This document shows positions 45,406 through 54,107 of a DNA stretch of 64,000 nt, piece after piece; the first letter of the stretch is position 1, and each line of letters opens with the position of its first letter. The DNA lies in NCBI GenBank assembly GCA_017795085.1, contig CP051246.1, positions 3,412,514 through 3,476,513 on the forward strand. Direction: 5' to 3'. This DNA comes from Salegentibacter sp. Its GTDB lineage: Bacteria > Bacteroidota > Bacteroidia > Flavobacteriales > Flavobacteriaceae. The notes below the pieces were generated by a model, which was given only the letters and a program-made list of their open reading frames with translations, was not told the origin of the DNA and did not search any database. A program made the position numbers and the translations under genes.

Positions 45406-47148
45406 TTACCAACCCGGGTTTTGATTAAATTCTGGGAATATTGTAGCATCTTCTAAAGGAATTGGCCACCTATAATGCTTATCGCCAAAAGTTAAAGTAA
45501 AAACAGGCTCCGATGATTTGCTTAAATAATAACCAGTAGGCCTGGAACTATCTTCAGTGATATCCATCCCATAAATAGCTTTATGCTTTAATTTACTAGC
45601 ATCACCCCATCGTTTTAAATCGAAATAACGTTTACCTTCTAAATAAAGTTCTACCGCTCTTTCATTTTTAATTCTTTCCCTAAAAGTAGATTTATTAGTT
45701 AGGTATTGGGTATCCACTCCCGGCATATTAACTCTGTCTCTCACCTGATTTACAGCATCTAAAGCTGTAAGACTAGCTCCCGGAACACTATAATCTGGCC
45801 CTCCAATTTCATTAGCAGCTTCAGCATATTGTAGTAAGATATCTGCAAGTCTAAAATAAATAACATGTGTAATTGGAGCTGTTGCTCCCGACCATTGATC
45901 TATATTTTTACCCCAAAATTTTCGGGCAAGATATCCGGTAAACGAATAATGAGGTTGCCCAGTACGTTCTTGACCTCCTTCAAATAATTCCATATAATTT
46001 CCTGTTTGGGAAGTCCACCTTTCCTGATTGAATAAAATGGAATGATAGAACCTAGGATCTCTATTTACATAAGGATTTTGCGGGTCATAACCTGCATCAT
46101 CTCCAATTGCCAACCCATTTTTAGTTTCAAACATATCTACAATATTTGCACTTGGACTAAAGCCTTGTATTACTCCCCCGGGGGCAAGACTCGGCACACT
46201 AAAAACATTCCAGGTATCTGTAAGCCTACTTGCAGCATAATTTTCCCAAATAATTTCCTTATTTGTGGGTTCATACATAAATATACTATCGAAACCGCTG
46301 GCATATTGTATACTTTTCTCTCCTTCTGGAGTAAGGTATTTCACTTCATCTGTACCACTTGAAGGAACCAATGAATACCAGCCTTCATTGGCATATTCAA
46401 TTAAATCCCAGGAAGCCTTGGCTGCAGCTTCCCATTTTGATTGATCATTGCCAGGATTATTATTTGGACTTGCATCAAATAGTAAAGTAGATGCTTTTAA
46501 TGCCATTGCAGCTCCTTTTGTAGGTCTTCCTATATTTGCATTATCCCATTCTGAAGGCAACATTGTAGCTGCAGTATCCAAATCTGCCACTATATTCATT
46601 GCTGTTTCATGATAAGAAGGCCTGGGTAAAGCAAAATTATCTGAAGCACTAAAGCTGTGTGTGATATAAGGCATAGCCCCTTGTCTTTTTAAAAACTCAT
46701 AATAATACCAAGCTCTCATAAAATGAGCCTGCCCCTTTAATCGATCAATTTGGGTTGCGGTGGCATCTTCTAATAAGTCAATATTTTCCAAAGAAATATT
46801 GATAATTCGTATGCTTTCCCAGGAACCCCAAACACCATCCCAATTAAACTGAAGGGCCTGAGCAGTATTATATGCTCTTAAATAATCTCCATTCTGAATT
46901 ACGGGAAGGGTCTCCCAGTCTGAACTCATATATCCCTCATCTGATACGGCTGCGATATACGAATAATCCCCGGCAGATAAATAATTCAACAAATCCTGAT
47001 ACATACGATCCTGAAAACTGCGGAAATTAGAAAACTCAGTAAATACTTCATCCCCCTGCATTCCATCAGAGTCCTGAACCTTATCCAGATAATCTTCACA
47101 TCCTGTAAAAATTATTATAACGGCAAGAAAAAATAATAGTCTTTTCAT
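45406..47148 (-). CDS. SusD/RagB-family outer-membrane lipoprotein (first pair of the tandem)
   Basis: A 580-residue lipoprotein (MKRLLFFLAVIIIFTGC, Cys17) with the SusD helical repeats (LKGQAHFMRAWYYYEFLKRQ, about 155-175) and C-terminal signature (ERAVELYLEGKRYFDLKRWG; RWPIPLEDATIFPEFNQNPG). It begins 11 bases after susC. It is a different subtype from the SusD at 40557, so the tandem is not a simple recent duplication. Confidence 0.94.
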   Translation of the reverse strand: MKRLLFFLAVIIIFTGCEDYLDKVQDSDGMQGDEVFTEFSNFRSFQDRMYQDLLNYLSAGDYSYIAAVSDEGYMSSDWETLPVIQNGDYLRAYNTAQALQFNWDGVWGSWESIRIINISLENIDLLEDATATQIDRLKGQAHFMRAWYYYEFLKRQGAMPYITHSFSASDNFALPRPSYHETAMNIVADLDTAATMLPSEWDNANIGRPTKGAAMALKASTLLFDASPNNNPGNDQSKWEAAAKASWDLIEYANEGWYSLVPSSGTDEVKYLTPEGEKSIQYASGFDSIFMYEPTNKEIIWENYAASRLTDTWNVFSVPSLAPGGVIQGFSPSANIVDMFETKNGLAIGDDAGYDPQNPYVNRDPRFYHSILFNQERWTSQTGNYMELFEGGQERTGQPHYSFTGYLARKFWGKNIDQWSGATAPITHVIYFRLADILLQYAEAANEIGGPDYSVPGASLTALDAVNQVRDRVNMPGVDTQYLTNKSTFRERIKNERAVELYLEGKRYFDLKRWGDASKLKHKAIYGMDITEDSSRPTGYYLSKSSEPVFTLTFGDKHYRWPIPLEDATIFPEFNQNPGW

Positions 47149-47159
47149 ACTTAATGTTT

Positions 47160-50100
47160 TTAAAATTCAATAGATAAATCGAGTGAATACCTTTTCATTT
47201 GCGGGTAGGCACCAAAATCGGCCCCGAAGTTAAAGCCTTCAGGGTCCCCCCCCCATCCTCTTTTAGACCAGGTAAGCAGGTTTGTTCCAGTTAATCCAAA
47301 ATCTACTTTATTTATACTAAGCTTATCAAGAAAACTTGATTTTAAGGTATAACCCAAACGAACATTCCTTAATCGAATATATTGGCCATCAATCATAGAA
47401 AACTGACTAATACGATAGTTATATTGATTGATAGCCACCGAATGTACCGATGGAAATTCAGCATTAGTATTAGTAGGAGTCCAATGATTAGCATGAGCGG
47501 TAAACGCATTATTCTTACCTTCTGTAAAGGGATAAAGAAAGAACATACCACCCTGTCGCATTGGCTGTTGCGTTTTACCAATACCATAAAGCTGCAAATC
47601 CAACGACCAATTTTTATAATTCGCACCTAGGGAAGTATTCCAGTTAAACTCCGGTACAATCGGATATTCAGAAACTATTCTATCCTGTTGGTCTACACTT
47701 CCATCCCCATTAAAATCCATAAAAGCCAGATCCCCTACAATAGGACTTCCTCCTGAAGCGGTTGGATACATAAACAACTCATCAAAACCTTGATAAAAAC
47801 CATTATCCATAACACCTGTACCAGGCGTATACCAGCCAAGTCTCCTCGCAATTTCTACCGGTTTTCCCTCGGCTTTTAAGTGGAATGGTCTGGAAGCAGG
47901 TTCGTCATAAGAGACGACCCTATTCTCAGACCAAGAGATATTCGCGTTCCCGTATACTACCCACTTATCATTTAATGCTTTATTAAAGCCTAATTGCATT
48001 TCTACACCGTGGCTTTTGGTCTCTCCTAAATTTCCTGAAATTCCAGAAACCCCTACATAAGTTGGTACAGATTGTCTGGTTTGCAACACCCCTTTCCTTC
48101 TTTCATCAAATAAATCCACAGATAAGGTTATTGCACTCTCAAAAAAGCCAAGATCTACCGCTATATTAGATTTATAAGCTTCTTCCCAGGTCGCATCGGT
48201 TACCGGAATATTACCCTCATTAATAGTAGGATAATATTGAATCGGGTTACCAAAACCAATCCCTAGATCACCATCTGTATATTCAGAGATATAGAGCCAT
48301 CTGTCTATTCCGGCATCACTACCTACTACCCCATACGAACCCCTTAATTTTAAAAGGTCCATCACTTTACTTGTTTTGGAATCCTTATAGAATTTTTCAT
48401 TTGAAATTGTCCACCCCCCTGCGAAAGCAGGAAAGGTTCCAAAACGTAATCCAGGCGCAAATTTTTCTGATCCTGAATGTGTAATACTAGCTTCTAAAAA
48501 ATAACGCTGATCATAGTTGTAAGTCCCTCTTCCGATCCAGTTTTCTTCGTAATGAGTAAAATCTGAGATTCCCCTGGACTCCCTTCGGGTAAAAACTCCC
48601 GTTAAACCGACATTATGCTTTCCAAAACTTCGATTATATAATAGTTGGCCCTGTACAAAATGACTTCTATACGCATCGGAAATATTTTCGTTTTCGTTTA
48701 CATTTAATGGAGGTTGCGGAGTATCAAGATCTTCTGTTCCCCAATTGTCGTACCTAGACCATTGCTGAGTATTTGGATCCAAAAAATAACCAAAATATAA
48801 CGGCAACCTATAATATTTCCTGTATTGCTGCAATGTATTATAAGAATAAAGAACGTTTGCAGATAAACCTTTTGTAATAAAATCTAATTTTTGATCAAAC
48901 TTCACATCTACATTTAACTCATTCGATTTTAAACGCTGAAAACCTTGCCCTCCTTGCCAGTTTAACCTAACCTCACCCATATCAGGATTTATATAGGGCC
49001 TTATACCGCTTTGATTATAAGGAATTAAATCATCGGGATAGTGAGATAATGCTTCTTCAGGATAATATGGCATTGCCGTTACCGATTGATACCAGTTTTC
49101 CTGGGTGTAATCATCTATTGGTTTATTCCAAACTTTTAAATTTCCACCTAAATTCAGTGTTAATTTTGTAGACTCTGTTAAGGTAAAATCCAGGTTATTT
49201 CTAAAATTATAACGTCGATGCCAATAATGCGCATTCTTCTCATCATAATCATATGGAAAAACATGCCCAATATCAAAAACATCACCCTCTTCCAAGAACC
49301 CTACTGAAACAAAATATTTAACAAAATCGGTCCCTCCACGTGCATTTAGATTATAATTTTGATCAAAACCTGGTTTAAAATAATAATCCATCCAGTCAAA
49401 ATCAGGATATAAATATGGCAAATCCTGATCTTTATAATGATTTAACTCTTCATCACTTATCAGCATATTCCACATACCATCATTTTTGTATGCTTCATTC
49501 CTAAGCATCATAGTTTGATAGGAATTCATATACTCTGGTAATTCAGTTGGCGTTTTCATTGAAAGCTGGGAAGTGAAATTTAATTGCAATGCACCTTCAG
49601 CTCCTCTTTTGGTATTTACTATAACTACACCATTTGCTCCCTTAACCCCATATACAGCCGTTGCAGAAGCATCTTTTAGAATAGAGATAGATTCAACATC
49701 ATTAGGATCTATATTAGAAATTGGCCGCTCAACCCCATCTACAATATAAAGTGGCGCGTTATTTCCCATAGAAGAAGTTCCCCTTATAATCATTGACAAA
49801 CCACCCATCGCTTCTTCCCCGGGAGTTGGGTCGGTACTTACCACGGTTAGCCCCGGTAAATTACCTTGCATTGAATTTTCTAAACTTCCTCCCATTTTAA
49901 CTTTCTGCAAGGTCTCTCCTGTAACCTGGGAAATTGCCCCGACCACAGATTCTTTCTTTTGAACACCAAAGCCTACCACAACAACCTCATCCAGAGCTCC
50001 TGAATCTTCTTCCATTTCAACTTCCAAAAATTGTGCGTTACCCATCACAACTTTTTTTGTTTTCAAGCCGATAAAAGAAAATATTAAAACGTCTTCCGAT

Positions 50101-50315
50101 TCTGCTTTAATTGAAAATTCTCCTTCCCAATTTGTGGCCGTTCCAACATCAGTCCCTTCCACCTGAACATTTACTCCAGGCAGAACAATTCCATTAGCAT
50201 CCTTCACTATTCCTGAGACCAAACCATCATTTTGAGCCTGAGAAAAAATAGAAACAAAAACACATATAAGAAGCAGAATTTTCAATCGATCTTTCTTATT
50301 AAATATGACTCTCAT
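47160..50315 (-). CDS. SusC/RagA-family TonB-dependent transporter (first pair of the tandem)
   Basis: A 1051-residue importer: signal peptide ending FSQAQ, carboxypeptidase-D-like domain (about 33-105), TonB-box-type stretch DEVVVVGFGVQKKE (about 113-126), plug with SMIIRGTSSMGNNAPLYIVD, then the barrel to the terminal YSLDLSIEF. It opens the large operon that runs to the M61 pseudogene. Its upstream region carries the candidate operator at 50473. Ligand inferred only from context. Confidence 0.95.
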   Translation of the reverse strand: MRVIFNKKDRLKILLLICVFVSIFSQAQNDGLVSGIVKDANGIVLPGVNVQVEGTDVGTATNWEGEFSIKAESEDVLIFSFIGLKTKKVVMGNAQFLEVEMEEDSGALDEVVVVGFGVQKKESVVGAISQVTGETLQKVKMGGSLENSMQGNLPGLTVVSTDPTPGEEAMGGLSMIIRGTSSMGNNAPLYIVDGVERPISNIDPNDVESISILKDASATAVYGVKGANGVVIVNTKRGAEGALQLNFTSQLSMKTPTELPEYMNSYQTMMLRNEAYKNDGMWNMLISDEELNHYKDQDLPYLYPDFDWMDYYFKPGFDQNYNLNARGGTDFVKYFVSVGFLEEGDVFDIGHVFPYDYDEKNAHYWHRRYNFRNNLDFTLTESTKLTLNLGGNLKVWNKPIDDYTQENWYQSVTAMPYYPEEALSHYPDDLIPYNQSGIRPYINPDMGEVRLNWQGGQGFQRLKSNELNVDVKFDQKLDFITKGLSANVLYSYNTLQQYRKYYRLPLYFGYFLDPNTQQWSRYDNWGTEDLDTPQPPLNVNENENISDAYRSHFVQGQLLYNRSFGKHNVGLTGVFTRRESRGISDFTHYEENWIGRGTYNYDQRYFLEASITHSGSEKFAPGLRFGTFPAFAGGWTISNEKFYKDSKTSKVMDLLKLRGSYGVVGSDAGIDRWLYISEYTDGDLGIGFGNPIQYYPTINEGNIPVTDATWEEAYKSNIAVDLGFFESAITLSVDLFDERRKGVLQTRQSVPTYVGVSGISGNLGETKSHGVEMQLGFNKALNDKWVVYGNANISWSENRVVSYDEPASRPFHLKAEGKPVEIARRLGWYTPGTGVMDNGFYQGFDELFMYPTASGGSPIVGDLAFMDFNGDGSVDQQDRIVSEYPIVPEFNWNTSLGANYKNWSLDLQLYGIGKTQQPMRQGGMFFLYPFTEGKNNAFTAHANHWTPTNTNAEFPSVHSVAINQYNYRISQFSMIDGQYIRLRNVRLGYTLKSSFLDKLSINKVDFGLTGTNLLTWSKRGWGGDPEGFNFGADFGAYPQMKRYSLDLSIEF

Positions 50316-50582
50316 TTTAACAATATTATTTAATAATTAATACTTAAATAAGAAGTGAATATCTTACCTATTTAACACTTTTATACTACTTAAATTCTTG
50401 ATAAAATCGAAATCAACTAATCAATCAATCAAAAACCTTAACAATATTAAATATTATTCAACAACATCCTTGATATTATATTAACACAACCTTATCTTAT
50501 ATTATGATAATTTTTCATAAAAATTATTTTGCTGCCTTTTACTATGATTAATCAACAACCTCAGGGAAAGCCACAAGGTATC

Positions 50583-50647
50583 TATCGGAAAAACTTTTTT
50601 CGATCGAGACAAGTCTAAGGAGGATTAAACCCACTGGAGGGAATAAA
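50583..50647. repeat. Diverged copy A of a ~65-bp intergenic element
   Basis: Begins TATCGGAAAAACTTTTTT and ends CACTGGAGGGAATAAA; partner of the element at 34994-35057. It may be a relic of a small mobile element or of a common gene end; the function is unknown. Confidence 0.4.
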
Positions 50648-50650
50648 AAA

Positions 50651-50671
50651 GTCTGACAAAATTTGCCAGAC
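50651..50671 (-). terminator. Probable terminator after GH97
   Basis: A 5-bp stem GTCTG/CAGAC, extended by two pairs across a mismatch, is followed on the minus strand by TTTTTTATTC. It is 34 bases past the GH97 stop and separates the peptidase/GH operon from the tandem susCD operon. Confidence 0.55.
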
Positions 50672-50704
50672 CCTTCCTTAGCTTAATTTAAATTGGTATA
50701 TATG

Positions 50705-52654
50705 CTAATTTGCTATTAACCTACCTACCCAACCACCTCCTGAATGCATCTGAATTTCTATTTGGTCTTCCGAAGTAACTTCCTTAACCGATTTACGGTA
50801 ATCACGGGCTATATTATCAGAATTCACTCCATCTTCTATCCACTCCAATTTATAGGTAGTATTTTTATCCAAAAATGATAAATCTATGGTGAAGTTTCTT
50901 GCGGTTTTGTCTGTAATCCCACTTAAATACCAAACTTCGTTATTTCTACGAGCCATTACCAGATAATCTGAAATCTTAGCTTCTATTATTTTTGTTTCAT
51001 CCCAGGTAGTGGGTATTTTTGAAATAAATTCAGCAGACTCTCGGTTGTTATAATAATTGGATGGGGCATCTGCCAACATTTGTAAGGGGGATTCGTAAAT
51101 TCCATATAAAGCTATTTGATGAGCTCGGGTTCCCAGCGTCATAGGACGAAAATGCCTGGCCATAAAATTCTTTTCATGAACATTATCCATTCCGCCCGGA
51201 GTATAATCTATAACTCCCGCTGTCATTCTTGTAAAAGGAATGGTCAAGTCATGCTCAGGAGTAATATTATCTTCCCATTTATTATTTTCCAGACCCTTTA
51301 CTGCTTCATAATTTATAATATTAGGATAAGCTCTTCGCATTCCTGAAGGCTTCATACCCCCGTGATAATTTACCAGTAAATGATATTTCGCTGCAGTTTT
51401 AGCCAGTCTTTCGTAAAAATTAGTGACATACTGATCAGCTCGCTGTATAAAATCCACCTTCACTCCTTTAATACCCCATTCTTCATATTGGGATAAAAGT
51501 GCTTCCATATTTTGATCCAAAGGACGCCAGAGACTCCAAAGAATAATTCCAACGTCTTTATCTTCTGCATAAGCAGTTAAGGCTTCCATATTGATGTTAG
51601 GATTAGGCTCCATAACATTTAGTGTGGATTTAGACCAGCCTTCATCCAAAATAATGTATTCTAAACCGAAATCAGCAGCAAAATCAATATAATATTTATA
51701 GGTTTCCGTATTGAGTCCACTTTTAAAATCCACTCCATATATATTATTGGCATTCCACCAATCCCAAGCTACCTTTCCGGGCTTAATCCAGGAAACATCT
51801 TTAAGTTTTAATGGAGCTGCCAATTGATATACAAGATTGTTTTCTACAATTTGTTTATCATTCTCAGCAATCATAAACACACGCCAGGGAAAAGTCCTTT
51901 TCCCACTTGTTATGGCAATATATGGTGCAGTTTCTTCAATTGCTTCCAACCGATCCTGACCTTTTTGTAATTCCTGGGTTTTTAAAACATAATTTGGAAA
52001 AAGACTTTTAAAACCAGAACCTGATTTTTGTAGAAACAAATTAGGGTAATCAAATAAATTAGATTCTGTTATTGAAACACTAAGGCCGTTTTCATCGGTA
52101 AAGAGAGTAGGCAACCCGGCTATTGTTCCTTGTTCTATTTCAGAAATCGGTGATTTTTTATAATAATTTTCAAAATGAGAAATAAGGCTTTCTTCTTCCG
52201 GTAAAAAACATTGGTAATCTATGGCAAACTCAACATTCATTTGCTCTTCAACAACTTTCACTTCTTCGCTTAAATCAGAAATAAACCGGTAAGCCACACC
52301 ATTATTATAAGCTCTAACTTCAAAATCATAATTTTTAAACTTTAATCGAAGTATATTATATTCATCCGGAATTTCAGCTGATTTTCCAGGGACAATTGCT
52401 TCTATAGTTTCACTAACCTCATCTTTCTCTACTTTTCTTACTGTATTATCCCCAAATATTTCGCCGTTGTCAAATTTCATCTTGGGCTCTACTTTTTTCA
52501 CCACTACAGCATTATTAACACTTATATTTAAAGACAATGTAGGTTCCGTTTTCACCTGAACCTGGATATGTTTATCAGGGGAATTTAACTGTTGCTGGGC
52601 ACTTAAGCCTGCAGAAAAAGTCAGGAAGAATATTAAATTCAATAATTTTTTCAT
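50705..52654 (-). CDS. GH97 glycoside hydrolase, retaining-type (alpha-galactosidase or beta-L-arabinopyranosidase branch)
   Basis: A 649-residue exported enzyme (signal peptide ending GLSAQ) with the GH97 N-terminal beta-sandwich (about 25-270), the (beta/alpha)8 barrel and a C-terminal sandwich. The strand WGIKGVKVDFIQRADQ puts Asp401 where retaining GH97 enzymes have their nucleophile; inverting SusB-type glucosidases use a different arrangement with glutamates. The motif INYEAVKG (Glu450) follows. Known retaining members are alpha-galactosidases and beta-L-arabinopyranosidases, not starch enzymes. In extensins, Ser residues carry alpha-galactose, which would be a fitting target; that link is inference. 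It is the last gene of the 62690-50705 operon, 120 bases after the DUF6055 gene. Confidence 0.88.
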   Translation of the reverse strand: MKKLLNLIFFLTFSAGLSAQQQLNSPDKHIQVQVKTEPTLSLNISVNNAVVVKKVEPKMKFDNGEIFGDNTVRKVEKDEVSETIEAIVPGKSAEIPDEYNILRLKFKNYDFEVRAYNNGVAYRFISDLSEEVKVVEEQMNVEFAIDYQCFLPEEESLISHFENYYKKSPISEIEQGTIAGLPTLFTDENGLSVSITESNLFDYPNLFLQKSGSGFKSLFPNYVLKTQELQKGQDRLEAIEETAPYIAITSGKRTFPWRVFMIAENDKQIVENNLVYQLAAPLKLKDVSWIKPGKVAWDWWNANNIYGVDFKSGLNTETYKYYIDFAADFGLEYIILDEGWSKSTLNVMEPNPNINMEALTAYAEDKDVGIILWSLWRPLDQNMEALLSQYEEWGIKGVKVDFIQRADQYVTNFYERLAKTAAKYHLLVNYHGGMKPSGMRRAYPNIINYEAVKGLENNKWEDNITPEHDLTIPFTRMTAGVIDYTPGGMDNVHEKNFMARHFRPMTLGTRAHQIALYGIYESPLQMLADAPSNYYNNRESAEFISKIPTTWDETKIIEAKISDYLVMARRNNEVWYLSGITDKTARNFTIDLSFLDKNTTYKLEWIEDGVNSDNIARDYRKSVKEVTSEDQIEIQMHSGGGWVGRLIAN

Positions 52655-52774
52655 GTATCTATATTTATGCCCTCAAAGTGGGGATTTATCACAGTTTTAT
52701 AATCACTGCCCTCCCCAGCTGTTCGAGATAAGTGGTGTGTTGCCACATTTACGTCCAGTACCATACTGGCTTTA

Positions 52775-54100
52775 TCAATTCTTAATTTTGGTGTTTTCCA
52801 ATCGGAATTTATAGGGCCATTGTTCGTCGTTTGCAGGATCGCCATCAGCTTTATGCACATGATGTTTTTTTGGCGCTCCACTTACAACAAGCCATAAATA
52901 GGCTGTTTCCTCCGGGATTGAAAACTTAATTTTATTCTCAGGTTTATTATACATGTTACCATACACCCGGCTACCGTCTTCTTTTACCGCTACAAAACCA
53001 TACCTCCAGCCAGCTTTATCTACATGCTTAATATTAAAAATATTACTATTTGTAATTCCTTTAAATTCAAGCTCAACCGCTCCAGATTCAGGCACCACAA
53101 GTTCTATAGCGTTATAACCATAATTTTGAGGCGCTTGTTTTTTTGTTATACGATACCAGCCATCTTCAATTTCATCTAAATCAGTATGGTGCATATTGGC
53201 ATAGGATTTTGATACTTCTTCGATCCTTTTTAAATCCCAGGTCACAAATCTCCTGGAAGCATCAAAAATTTCGTTATTAAAAGATTCCTGGTCTACTTCT
53301 GTTAATCGTTTATAAACCATCACCGGGTCTTCTCCTTTTTTTGATTGTCGCCATAACTTGCCTATAAAGTCTATTCCATGTTTTTCGGACCAATATTCCA
53401 AAACAAAAGGCGAATGATACATATTGTTTTCATGAAGAAATGCCAGATAAGTTTTATCTAAATAACCTTTTAAATGATAGTTTTCAAACTCAATCCAACT
53501 AGGATATACTTGCCATAGCATCCATTGGGAAGTCATCTCCCAAATGCTGCCCCCGCCACTAAATCCAAAATACCCGTCTGCATGAACAAGATATTGAAAC
53601 GAATGTCCCAGCTCATGGGCTAAAGCCCCATAAGGTTGTTTACTTACACGCACGGCAGGAGACCACAGCATTCCCACACTGTCTTTTCCTGCTCCATAAG
53701 CCGTAGCATCATCACCTCCAAAGATATACATCAAGATTTTTGTGCTATCTGTAGTTGATTTCCCTTTTTCTAAAAATTTAAGATCATCAACATAGTAGTT
53801 AAAAAAACGTTCGCCTTCAGAAACAAGGGAATCCACGTTAAATCTTTTTAATTCTTCTTCATTTTGTAACGGGTCTTTACCGTAGTTTTTATCCCAGAAA
53901 ATTCCGAAATTCTCTGATTCCCTATGCCTGGAAAAGCTGTATTGACTTTCAGGGTTTTCATAATCATTACTATCGGGTACCTTCCAGACTTTTTCCGGAA
54001 TTCGTAGTTTTTTTGCAACAAATTCAGTTTCAACACTCTTATTGTTATTACAGCTGATAAAAATTCCAATGAACAAAAAAATAACAATAATTCTAAACAT
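52775..54100 (-). CDS. DUF6055-type secreted zinc metalloprotease lipoprotein, short paralogue
   Basis: A 441-residue lipoprotein (lipobox FISC, Cys17) and paralogue of the plus-strand protein at 33008, without its acidic linker and DUF4859 domain. The site HELGHSFQ (His162, Glu163, His166) and Glu188 in IWEMTSQW are kept, as are the blocks SRHRESENFGIFWD, IGKLWRQSKKGEDPV and AGWRYGFVAVKEDGSRVYG. It is probably a cell-surface or periplasmic protease. It starts 7 bases after the DPP-IV gene, so both are made together. Specificity unknown. Confidence 0.82.
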   Translation of the reverse strand: MFRIIVIFLFIGIFISCNNNKSVETEFVAKKLRIPEKVWKVPDSNDYENPESQYSFSRHRESENFGIFWDKNYGKDPLQNEEELKRFNVDSLVSEGERFFNYYVDDLKFLEKGKSTTDSTKILMYIFGGDDATAYGAGKDSVGMLWSPAVRVSKQPYGALAHELGHSFQYLVHADGYFGFSGGGSIWEMTSQWMLWQVYPSWIEFENYHLKGYLDKTYLAFLHENNMYHSPFVLEYWSEKHGIDFIGKLWRQSKKGEDPVMVYKRLTEVDQESFNNEIFDASRRFVTWDLKRIEEVSKSYANMHHTDLDEIEDGWYRITKKQAPQNYGYNAIELVVPESGAVELEFKGITNSNIFNIKHVDKAGWRYGFVAVKEDGSRVYGNMYNKPENKIKFSIPEETAYLWLVVSGAPKKHHVHKADGDPANDEQWPYKFRLENTKIKN

Positions 54101-54107
54101 CTTAATT

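Larger units (their letters stand above)
50316..50704. promoter_or_regulatory. Promoter region of the tandem susCD operon
   Basis: This 389-bp gap lies between the GH97 stop and susC. It holds a weak GH97 terminator (50651-50671), copy A of an intergenic element (50583-50647), and an AT-rich leader with ATATTATATTAACACA at 50473-50488, 158 bases before the susC start, similar to the motifs at 26676 and 31938. No open frame with protein-like content was seen. Confidence 0.45.

Noticed and set aside
50705..52654. GH97 as a SusB-like starch enzyme
   Set aside because: Asp401 at the retaining-type nucleophile position and the absence of starch genes speak against the inverting alpha-glucosidase branch.
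52651..52881. Minus-strand frame (76 codons) running from inside the DUF6055 gene into the gap before GH97
   Set aside because: Its first half is a frame-shifted reading of the DUF6055 end; the DUF6055 protein already ends normally. The rest (52655-52774) is protein-like by eye but matches nothing I know.
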